Origin: CAYOPZ01 sp964406005
Lineage (GTDB): Bacteria > Bacteroidota > Bacteroidia > Bacteroidales > SM23-62
Reading direction: 5' to 3'
Length of the DNA: 45,320 bases
Assembly (NCBI GenBank): GCA_964406005.1
Contig: CAYOPZ010000023.1
Coordinates: 1 to 45,320 of the forward strand
Numbering within the stretch: the stretch's first letter is position 1; the number at the start of each line of letters is the position of its first letter. Under the pieces are notes generated by a model, which saw nothing but the letters and a program-made list of their open reading frames with translations, did no database searches and had not been told where the DNA came from. Position numbers and translations under genes: made by a program. Of the stretch, positions 18,914 through 26,837 are shown one piece after another.

Positions 18914-19951
18914 TCATTGCTTTAAAGGAAGGTACACCCGGAATATTTTGCCGTCATTATCAATTCTGATCTTTTTGTCCATCAATAGTGAAAAACGATT
19001 TTCAAGGTTCTTAAGTCCTGTTCCACTTGTACTGGGCGGGGTGAGTTTCGGGAAAACAGGATTGGATATAACCAGCTCCATCTGATCGTTTAAGCTGATG
19101 GAGATTTTCATTTTATGTTCACTGTCAATGGTATTGTGTATAACCACATTGTCGATTAAAGGGAGCAGGGAAAGAAACGGTATTTTCAGGTCCATCATCT
19201 CTTTATCAACATCGATCTCCAAAATAAGTTTGTTGGCAAAACGGATTTCCATCATATAGCGTATGGCTTTCACAAATTCCAGCTCTTCTTCCAATGTCAC
19301 CAATCCTTTTCTCTCACTTTGAAGGATATAGCGGAAAACATCCGATAGTTTATCCATATAGGCCAGGGCGTCTTCTTCATTTTTTTTACGGATCAGTGAG
19401 GAAAGGCCGTTCAGTGAGTTAAAGAAAAAATGGGGCTGGATCTGATTCGTCAGTGCGTTATACCTGCTTTGCAGATTCTCGATTTTCAGCTGTTCAATCT
19501 CCTGTTCTTTTTTTCTTTGTTCATTATACAGCAGGGAAACATGTCCGATAAGTGTACAGGTAATAAAAATAAAAAAGAACTGCAGGAACAATAAACCGGA
19601 ATGCCAATCTGATTTCGGACTGAAAAGAACTGTAATAAATGAATACAAAACATAGGCCAGGAAGGTCAAAAGGAAGGTTCGAAATAACCGCTTAAGGAAT
19701 GCAGCCGTATTTATTCTCTGAAGATTGTATATGATTAATATCCATATCAATCCGGAAAAAAAAACATACCTGAAGATGAAAAACAACAAATGAGCGGTCT
19801 GTTTTTCAGGCCCCAGATAATGCCTTTCAAAAGAAAAATAACTGATGTTTGGATATATTATGAGAACAGCAGTGATCAGGCTGACCAGCAAAAGCTTGTA
19901 GGCAGGGTATTTATCAAAAATATCTATTTTATAGGCAGCTTTTGAAAACAT
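18914..19951 (-). CDS. LytS/YehU-type sensor histidine kinase
   Basis: 345 residues. The N-terminal half has about four membrane segments (to about residue 140). A coiled linker (NEQRKKEQEIEQLKIENL) leads to the His_kinase domain, with the phospho-accepting His in QIQPHFFFNSLNGL, an N-box-like PLIDNVVIHN, and the G-box TSGTGLKNLENRF. Its partner is the LytTR regulator immediately downstream. There is no obvious extracytoplasmic sensor domain, so the signal is probably sensed in or near the membrane. Confidence 0.93.
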   Translation of the reverse strand: MFSKAAYKIDIFDKYPAYKLLLVSLITAVLIIYPNISYFSFERHYLGPEKQTAHLLFFIFRYVFFSGLIWILIIYNLQRINTAAFLKRLFRTFLLTFLAYVLYSFITVLFSPKSDWHSGLLFLQFFFIFITCTLIGHVSLLYNEQRKKEQEIEQLKIENLQSRYNALTNQIQPHFFFNSLNGLSSLIRKKNEEDALAYMDKLSDVFRYILQSERKGLVTLEEELEFVKAIRYMMEIRFANKLILEIDVDKEMMDLKIPFLSLLPLIDNVVIHNTIDSEHKMKISISLNDQMELVISNPVFPKLTPPSTSGTGLKNLENRFSLLMDKKIRIDNDGKIFRVYLPLKQ

Positions 19952-20188
19952 TGTTCCTCAGGTTGTAAAAGGGCTGGTACTTCAGACAATCTGTAAATAT
20001 AGAAATCAAAAAATGTTTATTGAATTCTTTTTACCGATTCTTTACTTTCTTCATATGTTATTAATTGATGTTGCAACCTCACCAAAACAGTACAAACTGA
20101 TGAGGAAATTACGGGGACTGATTTTAATATTGAACCATGCAAAGATGGCCGATATCGCTTTAGAAATATCCGGTATTTGAGTTAAAAA

Positions 20189-20301
20189 GAAAAAACAGGG
20201 AGTAATCACGAAAAAGCAAACATTGATTGAAAGCTTTTAATGCACACTGGCTTGCTGTTTTTCCATGTAACTGTTTTTTCGTGATTACTCCCTGTTTTTT
20301 C
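20189..20301. repeat. Inverted repeat with perfect 27-bp arms
   Basis: Arms 20189-20215 and 20275-20301 are perfect reverse complements, separated by about 59 nt. The core AGGGAGTAATCACG is flanked by A-runs, and in the other arm by T-runs. A related core, CAGG..CCATCACG followed by A-runs, occurs once near 45205. This may be a member of a dispersed intergenic repeat family, a remnant of a small mobile element, or a large RNA hairpin. Confidence 0.75.
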
Positions 20302-20375
20302 CTTTTCAAACATTTGTCAGGTTTTTAATTGTTAAATTCCATCATATTTGTAAGATATAATTGTTCATTCCCTTA

Positions 20376-20407
20376 CTTGTATTCAACAGGTAATTATTCT
20401 ATTTTTA
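20376..20407 (+). promoter_or_regulatory. Candidate promoter of the propeller/redox operon
   Basis: CTTG at 20376-20379 is followed after 20 nt by TATTTTTA at 20400-20407, each one base off the Bacteroidota -33 (TTTG) and -7 (TAnnTTTG) boxes, with correct spacing. Transcription would start near 20414, about 55 nt before the first gene. No operator was recognised. Confidence 0.4.
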
Positions 20408-20470
20408 GAAGAACCGGCTTGATAAATCTGAATGCATATATAAAGACTGTTCCTTGATCAATCATATGAA

Positions 20471-21895
20471 TTGAAAAAGCACATTCAATATATAAATGTC
20501 TTTATGCTTGTGCTGGCGGGAACCCTGATCATTGGCTGGTGGATATCGGCCAATCCGGTGAAAGATCTGGCCGTTTCGGTCCCTGGCGCAGACAATGCCG
20601 GGGCTGTATATACCGCTGCCGTGGAAAACGTAAGCATAGGAGAGTTCTTTGAGCGGCTTGGCAGCCGGGAAACCGTTCTTTCAGAAGACTGGGCCAGGTT
20701 CAGGGGACCGGATTACGATAATGTTTACAAGGGGAATACAAGGCTCATCGACCGGTTCGGAGCCGGTGGCCCGCAGGTGTTGTGGACGGCCGAACTTGGC
20801 GAAGGTCATGCAGGTCCTGCCATCTATAACGGCAAGGTCTACCTGCTGGATTACGATGAGGAGTTGGGTGCCGATATGCTTCGCTGTTTCTCCCTGACCG
20901 ACGGTACGGAGCTTTGGCGCAGGTGGTATGAGGTCAGGGTGAAACGGAACCATGGTATGTCGCGTACGGTGCCTGCCGTCACAGAAAAATATATTCTTAC
21001 CATGGGCCCCAGGTGCCATGTGATGTGCACAGACCGGGAAACAGGTGATTTCCTCTGGGGCATTGACGTTGAAAAGGAATATGAAAGCGAGGTGCCGTTA
21101 TGGTATACCGGCCAGTGTCCCCTGATCGACAACGACCGTGCCGTTATTGCCACCGGTGGGAATGCCCTGATGATCGCCGTGGATTGTGCCACTGGAGAAA
21201 AGGTCTGGGAAACTCCCAATCCGGACAACTGGAAAATGTCACATTCATCCGTTATGCCCTATACCTTCAAGGGCCGCAAAATGTATGTATACAGTGCAGT
21301 GGGTGGCATATGCGGCATTGCTGCCGGCGGGGAGGAAGCCGGCAGGATGCTATGGTCCACCAATGCCTGGAACCATGATGTGGTAGCACCTTCACCCGTC
21401 TGCATGCCCGACGGAAAAATTTTCATGACCGCCGGATACGGAGCGGGCGGTATGGTTCTGCAGCTGTCTGAAAGCAACGGCACATATTCCGTCGAAGTCA
21501 GGCAGGAGTACAAACCTTCGGAGGGACTCTCCTGCGAACAACAGACGCCTGTATACACGGACGGATTGTTGTTCGGCATCATGCCAAAAGACGGCGGAGC
21601 GCTGAGAAACCAGCTGGTATGCGTCTCGCCGGATGACTGCACGAATGTCATATGGTCCAGCGGACAGACGGCAAGATTCGGACTGGGTCCTTATTTGCTG
21701 GCAGATGGAAAGTTTTTTTTAATGAATGAGGATGGGACGCTGTATATCATACGGAAAGATACAAGGCAATACATACAGCTGGGTTCATTGCAGGTCTTCG
21801 AGGGACAGGATGCCTGGGCCCCGCTGGCCCTGGCTGACGGATACCTGCTTTCACGGGATTCAAAAACGATGTATTGTATCAGCATAAAGTTATAA
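20471..21895 (+). CDS. Membrane-anchored PQQ-like beta-propeller protein
   Basis: 474 residues from a TTG start. The TTG is supported because it gives a basic n-region plus hydrophobic anchor (MKKHIQYINVFMLVLAG...); the first in-frame ATG (residue 12) would remove the positive charges. An ATG at 20466 opens only a two-codon frame (ATGAATTGA) that overlaps this start. The propeller opens with DWARFRGPDYDN (about 73-84), a variant of the W.RGP....G signature seen in the other propellers here. Blades have the typical ..L.WR.. and ATGEKVWETPNPDNW repeats. No PQQ ligand set or adjacent Cys pair is evident, so cofactor binding is doubtful. It is first in a twelve-gene same-strand cluster with ferredoxins. 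Confidence 0.88.
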   Translation: MKKHIQYINVFMLVLAGTLIIGWWISANPVKDLAVSVPGADNAGAVYTAAVENVSIGEFFERLGSRETVLSEDWARFRGPDYDNVYKGNTRLIDRFGAGGPQVLWTAELGEGHAGPAIYNGKVYLLDYDEELGADMLRCFSLTDGTELWRRWYEVRVKRNHGMSRTVPAVTEKYILTMGPRCHVMCTDRETGDFLWGIDVEKEYESEVPLWYTGQCPLIDNDRAVIATGGNALMIAVDCATGEKVWETPNPDNWKMSHSSVMPYTFKGRKMYVYSAVGGICGIAAGGEEAGRMLWSTNAWNHDVVAPSPVCMPDGKIFMTAGYGAGGMVLQLSESNGTYSVEVRQEYKPSEGLSCEQQTPVYTDGLLFGIMPKDGGALRNQLVCVSPDDCTNVIWSSGQTARFGLGPYLLADGKFFLMNEDGTLYIIRKDTRQYIQLGSLQVFEGQDAWAPLALADGYLLSRDSKTMYCISIKL

Positions 21896-21898
21896 ACC

Positions 21899-22861
21899 AT
21901 GCAGAAAAAAATCATCGCCGTATTTGTGATTGTCCTGGTCGTGGTGGTCGTGATCCTGGTAGTGGTCGACTACTCCTCGACACGTCCTGACAGAAGGGCT
22001 GGCAATCCATATTCATTTCCAGTGGATACATATACGGCCGTTGACCCGGCACTGGTCACCTACCGGGAAGTGAAACAGTTCATAATAAATGCTGAAAAAC
22101 CGGAGGCAATAGGCTATCTGAAGGGCAACATCTACCTGCTTGCGGATCATCGGCTGCAGGTACTTGACATGACAGGAAAACAGGTGGTTGATAAAACGTT
22201 TGCAGATGAACCCAGATGCATTGCCATACCCTCGCACGACACACTGATCATAGGATTTGACAACTACATCTGCATCACCGACGGATCGGGAAATGTGCTT
22301 TTCACATCGAAGCCTGTAGCAGATTCCTCCATCTTTACGTCTGTGGCTTCGAACGGAAATACGATATATGTTGCCGATGCAGGAAAACAGAGGGTGGTGC
22401 TTTTTACCATGGAGGCATTTAAAAAAGGCGAATTCGAAGGAGAATCAGGTTCTTCCTCATTGCATGGCTTTATCGTGCCGAGTCCGTATTTCGACCTGGC
22501 CATCAGTCCCATGAACGAGCTGTGGGTGGTCAATCCCGGTATGCTGGCCCTGCAGAGCTATGATGACAGGGGGTCACTGATGAACCATTGGGAAAAGGCC
22601 TCCTCGGATATCGACGGGTTTAGCGGCTGCTGCAACCCTGCCCATATCGCATTTCTTCCGGAAGGACAATTTGTAACGAGTGAAAAGGGACTGGTGCGGA
22701 TCAAGATATACGATCCTTACGGGGAGTTTATGGCTGTGGTGGCTCCTCCGGACAAGTTCACCCAAGAAGGTGAAGCGCCAGATATTGCTGTGGATGAGAA
22801 TGGAAATATCCTGGCGCTGGATTACGATAAAAAGATGATACGTGTATTTGAACCCAAATAA
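21899..22861 (+). CDS. Membrane-anchored NHL/six-bladed beta-propeller protein
   Basis: 320 residues, starting 3 nt after the previous stop. A single N-terminal anchor (about 5-24, Val-rich) is followed by an extracytoplasmic propeller with NHL-like blades: GNTIYVADAGKQRVVLF, NELWVVNPGMLALQSYDD, FVTSEKGLVRIKIYDPYGEF and GNILALDYDKKMIRVFEP. A CC pair occurs in FSGCCNPAHIAF (about residue 242). Such domains are usually protein- or ligand-binding scaffolds. Position suggests it is a partner of the exported ferredoxin encoded two genes later. No enzymatic residues are recognised. Confidence 0.82.
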   Translation: MQKKIIAVFVIVLVVVVVILVVVDYSSTRPDRRAGNPYSFPVDTYTAVDPALVTYREVKQFIINAEKPEAIGYLKGNIYLLADHRLQVLDMTGKQVVDKTFADEPRCIAIPSHDTLIIGFDNYICITDGSGNVLFTSKPVADSSIFTSVASNGNTIYVADAGKQRVVLFTMEAFKKGEFEGESGSSSLHGFIVPSPYFDLAISPMNELWVVNPGMLALQSYDDRGSLMNHWEKASSDIDGFSGCCNPAHIAFLPEGQFVTSEKGLVRIKIYDPYGEFMAVVAPPDKFTQEGEAPDIAVDENGNILALDYDKKMIRVFEPK

Positions 22862-22867
22862 GCAAGA

Positions 22868-23065
22868 ATGGACCGAAGGAATTTTATTCAGCATGCAGGA
22901 AGGTACGTTTTACTGTCAGCCATAACGGCACTGGGCGCTTTCGGCATATACAAAAGGAAAAAAGTACCGGCCGATGAGTGTATCCTGGCAGGCGATTGCA
23001 GAATATGCGCTGATCTGGGCTCGTGCAACCTTCCTGAGGCAATAAGACAAAAGGCTTTGCAATGA
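22868..23065 (+). CDS. Small Tat-like membrane-anchored protein with four-cysteine tail
   Basis: 65 residues. The N-terminus MDRRNFIQ resembles a Tat motif and is followed by a hydrophobic segment (about 13-28). A short soluble tail has Cys38, Cys44, Cys47 and Cys53 (spacing C-x5-C-x2-C-x5-C). It lies 6 nt after the NHL gene and 13 nt before the ferredoxin gene, whose own signal also reads SRRNFI. Four cysteines in 16 residues could hold an FeS cluster or another metal, or serve in disulfide/assembly chemistry. I do not recognise a family. That the ORF is real rests on operon packing and the signal-like start. Confidence 0.72.
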   Translation: MDRRNFIQHAGRYVLLSAITALGAFGIYKRKKVPADECILAGDCRICADLGSCNLPEAIRQKALQ

Positions 23066-23078
23066 ATCATTCAGGGTA

Positions 23079-23663
23079 ATGGCTGTGGAAAAGAACAAAG
23101 CACAAAGCAGGCGTAATTTTATCAATAAAAGTATGCGCATCACCCTGGGGCTTTCCCTTGCCGGAGTGGGAAGTCTGGCCTTCAGAAGAACCACGGCAAA
23201 GAAATGGGTATGGCAGATCGATCCCTTTCTGTGTACACAGTGCGGGAGGTGTGCGGACTATTGTGTCCTAAAACCCTCCGCCGTCAAATGTTTGCATGCC
23301 TTTGACCTGTGCGGGTACTGTGACCTTTGCAGCGGATACCTCAGGCCTGAGCATACAGAACGCAACACGGCTGCGGAGAACCAGCTGTGCCCTACTTCCG
23401 CCATCGAAAGAAGGTACATTGAGGAGCCCTATTATGAATACGTCATAAACAGGGACCTGTGCATCGGATGTGCCAAGTGTGTGGAGGGCTGTACGGCATT
23501 CGGCAACGGTTCGCTGCACCTTCAGATCCAGCATGATCTGTGTGTGAACTGCAACGAATGCTCCATTGCCAGGGTATGTCCTTCCAATGCCATAGCAAGG
23601 GTCGAATCGGATCAGCCTTACCTGATCAAGGGAGGATTTACAAAAGATGAATCCGGGGGTTAA
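23079..23663 (+). CDS. Tat-exported polyferredoxin (NapG-like)
   Basis: 194 residues. The Tat-type signal SRRNFINK (about 10-17) is followed by a hydrophobic h-region to about 35. It has 17 cysteines in groups: C52-x2-C55-x2-C58-x3-C62; C71, C78, C81, C84 and C104; C128-x2-C131-x2-C134-x3-C138; and C155-x2-C158-x2-C161-x5-C167. This is consistent with three or four [4Fe-4S] clusters. Exported ferredoxins of this type work with a NapH-like membrane protein, and just such a gene begins at the next base after this stop. The electron acceptor in the periplasm is not evident. Confidence 0.9.
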   Translation: MAVEKNKAQSRRNFINKSMRITLGLSLAGVGSLAFRRTTAKKWVWQIDPFLCTQCGRCADYCVLKPSAVKCLHAFDLCGYCDLCSGYLRPEHTERNTAAENQLCPTSAIERRYIEEPYYEYVINRDLCIGCAKCVEGCTAFGNGSLHLQIQHDLCVNCNECSIARVCPSNAIARVESDQPYLIKGGFTKDESGG

Positions 23664-24971
23664 ATGCATATTGAATTGATCGGTCATATAAGGAAAGATG
23701 TGTACAAAGGTGCAAAGTTTGCTGTCCTTCTGTTGTTGCTTGCCTCCGGGATGCATTCCGGATCGTTTGCACAGCAACGCTTTCCCAGGCCGGAATTTGA
23801 AACGGGATATGTGCAGCCGACCCCCGAAACACCCGAGCCAAGGTCACTGTCTCTTGAATATGCGGATGTTGCGGTCTTGCTGGCTGTATTGATACTGGTC
23901 ACCTGGTTCCTGCTGAAAAAAAGATCCAGAACAGGCATATTCTGGACTTCTGTTTTTACACTGATCTATTTCGGTTTTTACCGTAACGGATGCATTTGTT
24001 CCGTGGGTTCCGTGCAGAATGTAGCCCTGTCGCTTTTCAATCCCGGTTACTCCGTTTCCATCACCGTTCTGGCCTTTTTCCTGTTGCCGCTCATTTTTTC
24101 CCTTTTTTACGGCCGGGTGTTTTGCGCCGGGGCCTGTGCACTGGGTGCCATACAGGACCTGATCATCATTAAGCCCATCAGCATTCCGTCATGGCTGCAA
24201 AAAACACTGGGTGTCTTTCCGTTTGTCTACCTGGGGCTGGCCATCCTGTTTGCGGTCACAGGCACGGATTTCATCATCTGCAGGTACGATCCCTTTGTCG
24301 GAATTTTCAGGATGGGGGCCGAGTTTACCATGATAGCGCTGGGCATCGGCATATTGCTGATCGGATTGTTCGTTGCAAGGCCCTATTGCAGGTTCGTTTG
24401 TCCGTATGGTGCCCTGCTCAAGGTAACATCCTTCTTTTCCAGGCGGCATATGACCATTACACCGGCCGAATGCATACAGTGTAAATTATGTGCCGGTTCC
24501 TGCCCGTTCGATGCCATTGAATTCCCCGACGACAGCGGTGCAATGCCGGATACGGCAAAAAACATGAAAAAGTTCATACTCTACCTTGTTCTGATCCCGG
24601 TATGGGTTGCTGCGGGGGGCTTTGCAGTTTCCTCAGCGCACGTTTTTCTTTCCAGGGCGCATCCTGATGTTTTTCTGGCCAACCTGCTCGTTTCAAAACC
24701 GGAAATGAAGAACGACCTGGAAAACATTGATATACAAACGTTCCTCTCATCAGGTAAAACGCTTGAAACCCTTGTTGAGGAGGCTGAAGTCATTCAGGAC
24801 CGGTTTTACAAAGGGGGATGGATCCTGGGCGGATTTATCGGTTTCGTTATCGGCATAACCCTCCTGAACCAGGTTGTTTTCAGAAGAAGAACGGATTATG
24901 AACCTCATAGGGGAAATTGCTACAGTTGTGGCAGATGTATGAAATATTGCCCTGTAATCAGGAATAAATAA
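23664..24971 (+). CDS. NapH/NosR-like membrane polyferredoxin
   Basis: 435 residues, starting directly after the previous stop. An N-terminal signal/anchor (ends about SFAQQ) and a short periplasmic Pro-rich segment precede several membrane helices. Conserved features of the NapH/NosR C-terminal family: NGCICSVGSVQNV, GRVFCAGACALGAIQDL and ARPYCRFVCPYGALL, then a cytoplasmic-type ferredoxin site CIQCKLCAGSCPFDAIEF (about 270-287). A late helix is followed by an extra C-terminal half-ferredoxin, CYSCGRCMKYCP. These proteins move electrons across or along the membrane, often from quinol, to an exported ferredoxin. Here it pairs with the NapG-like protein. There is no FMN-binding N-terminal domain, unlike full NosR. 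Confidence 0.9.
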   Translation: MHIELIGHIRKDVYKGAKFAVLLLLLASGMHSGSFAQQRFPRPEFETGYVQPTPETPEPRSLSLEYADVAVLLAVLILVTWFLLKKRSRTGIFWTSVFTLIYFGFYRNGCICSVGSVQNVALSLFNPGYSVSITVLAFFLLPLIFSLFYGRVFCAGACALGAIQDLIIIKPISIPSWLQKTLGVFPFVYLGLAILFAVTGTDFIICRYDPFVGIFRMGAEFTMIALGIGILLIGLFVARPYCRFVCPYGALLKVTSFFSRRHMTITPAECIQCKLCAGSCPFDAIEFPDDSGAMPDTAKNMKKFILYLVLIPVWVAAGGFAVSSAHVFLSRAHPDVFLANLLVSKPEMKNDLENIDIQTFLSSGKTLETLVEEAEVIQDRFYKGGWILGGFIGFVIGITLLNQVVFRRRTDYEPHRGNCYSCGRCMKYCPVIRNK

Positions 24972-26759
24972 ATGGACCGGCAAACACAAATAAAACTATC
25001 TGCAAATACAGCCATCGTCTCAGGCATCTTTTCAGTGCTTGTAAGTATTTTGCTGCTGATCAACTACTGGCAGACCTCTTCATACAATCCCCTTGAAACG
25101 GAAGCCCTGCAGACACTTGTTGAACGGCTTGCGGAAGATCCCGGCAATGATGCCCTGAGTGAGGAGATCAGGACCCTGGACCTGCTGGCAAGGAAGGCTT
25201 ACTTCACATCCCGCTGGCAGGTCAGGACCGGAAGTTATCTTTTGCTTTTCGGTGCCATTGTCTTCATTGTGGCCCTGCGTTATTATTATTCCCTGCTGGC
25301 AAAGATAGAGAAACCCGGTGAACTGGCTGTAAATGAAAAGGTCAGCAGGATCCTTTCCCAGCGATGGATCCTGGGTGCCGGCATGGTCATTATGGTGCTG
25401 GCCCTGTTGGCTGCCTTACTGTCCCGTAACCATTTCAGGACCTACCAGCCCGCTTCGCCAGCCGTCATTTCAGGAACTGCCCGCGATACAGAACAGATAG
25501 AGGTGGTTGAGATCAGGGTGGATTCCTTGCAGGAAAGCATGCAGGAGGAAGCAGGGGAAGAAACGGCACAGGAGACTGAACCGGCCATACCCCCGGGGTT
25601 CCCCTCAAGGGAGGAGATCCTGCAAAACCACAATACTTTCCGCGGACCCTTCGGAAATGGCATAATCCATCACAGGAATATACCCGTCGACTGGGACACG
25701 GAAACCAGCAGGAACATTAAATGGAAGGTCCCCATCCCCAAGGAAGGTAATAATTCACCAATCATCTGGGGTGACAGGCTCTTTTTTGCAGGGGCAGAGG
25801 GCAGGGACCTGACGGTGTATTGCTACGACCGCAATACGGGCAGGCTGATCTGGCAGAAGGATGTGGACAACATTCCGGGTTCACCGGCAACAGCACCCAA
25901 GGTTACGGATGATACGGGACTCTCGGCCCCGACCATGGCAACGGACGGACAACGCGTATATGGCATTTTTGCCACCGGCGACGTCATCTGTTTTGATATG
26001 GACGGAAACAGGGTGTGGGCCAGGAACCTGGGCGTGCCTGACAACCATTACGGTCATGCCTCGTCCCTGATGTACTGGCAGGGTAAACTTTATGTGCAGT
26101 ATGACACCAACGAAGGAGGAAAGCTTATCGCCCTGAACGTCCTTACCGGCGAAACGCTCTGGCAGACCATCCGGGAAGCGAACATTTCCTGGTCGTCTCC
26201 CATCATGGCGCAGATCGGTGGAGTTTACCAGTTGATCCTCGTTGCAGATCCCATTGTGGCAGGGTATGATGCAGAGACCGGGAGGGAGATGTGGGCGGTG
26301 GATTGCATATCGGGGGAAGTCGGCCCCTCTGCAGCCTACAGTGACGGACTCGTATATGCGTTGAACGAATACGCCAGCCTGGTCGCCATTGATCCCGTCA
26401 GGAAAGCCATTGTCTGGGAAGAAAACGAATACCTCTCGGAAATAGCCAGTCCCGTGGTCAGCGACGGACTTCTGTTTGTTTTGACCGGTTATGCCGTGGT
26501 GGTTTGCTACGATGCCAGGACAGGCGAAAAATACTGGGAGCATGATACCAACAAGGGATTTATGTCCTCGCCCATGGTTGCGGAAAATAAAGTGTATGCC
26601 ATGGACTGGGAAGGTACAATGTATATTTTCGAGCTCTCAAAAGAAAAGCATATCATCAACGAATGTTCGCTGGGAGAACCGGTGTATACGACCCCTGCCT
26701 TTGCCGAGGGCGAGATCTATATCAAAGGATGGGAGAACCTGTATTGTATAGGGCAATGA
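24972..26759 (+). CDS. Three-helix membrane-anchored PQQ-like beta-propeller protein
   Basis: 595 residues, starting immediately after the polyferredoxin stop. Unusually for this family it has an N-terminal membrane domain: TM1 about 14-31, a short loop helix, TM2 about 86-104 and TM3 about 132-151. An acidic Glu/Gln-rich linker (about 175-205) follows. The propeller starts with NTFRGPFGNG (222-231), the same RGP signature as the paralogues, and continues with GDRLFFAGAEGRDL, RNTGRLIWQKD, DGQRVYGIFATGDVICFD and similar blades. The helices could dock the propeller onto the polyferredoxin. PQQ binding is not supported by recognisable ligands. Confidence 0.87.
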   Translation: MDRQTQIKLSANTAIVSGIFSVLVSILLLINYWQTSSYNPLETEALQTLVERLAEDPGNDALSEEIRTLDLLARKAYFTSRWQVRTGSYLLLFGAIVFIVALRYYYSLLAKIEKPGELAVNEKVSRILSQRWILGAGMVIMVLALLAALLSRNHFRTYQPASPAVISGTARDTEQIEVVEIRVDSLQESMQEEAGEETAQETEPAIPPGFPSREEILQNHNTFRGPFGNGIIHHRNIPVDWDTETSRNIKWKVPIPKEGNNSPIIWGDRLFFAGAEGRDLTVYCYDRNTGRLIWQKDVDNIPGSPATAPKVTDDTGLSAPTMATDGQRVYGIFATGDVICFDMDGNRVWARNLGVPDNHYGHASSLMYWQGKLYVQYDTNEGGKLIALNVLTGETLWQTIREANISWSSPIMAQIGGVYQLILVADPIVAGYDAETGREMWAVDCISGEVGPSAAYSDGLVYALNEYASLVAIDPVRKAIVWEENEYLSEIASPVVSDGLLFVLTGYAVVVCYDARTGEKYWEHDTNKGFMSSPMVAENKVYAMDWEGTMYIFELSKEKHIINECSLGEPVYTTPAFAEGEIYIKGWENLYCIGQ

Positions 26760-26837
26760 CAATGAACGTGTATTTTCAGACAGGCTTTTGGATACGGAGA
26801 TCGCTGCAAGCGTAAAGATATGTGCCGATAAACGCTT

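Larger units (their letters stand above)
19952..20470. other. Divergent intergenic region with inverted repeat
   Basis: A 519-bp non-coding stretch between the kinase gene (minus) and the first propeller gene (plus). It holds the long inverted repeat at 20189-20301 and a candidate plus-strand promoter at 20376-20407. No ORF of interest is seen. Confidence 0.7.
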
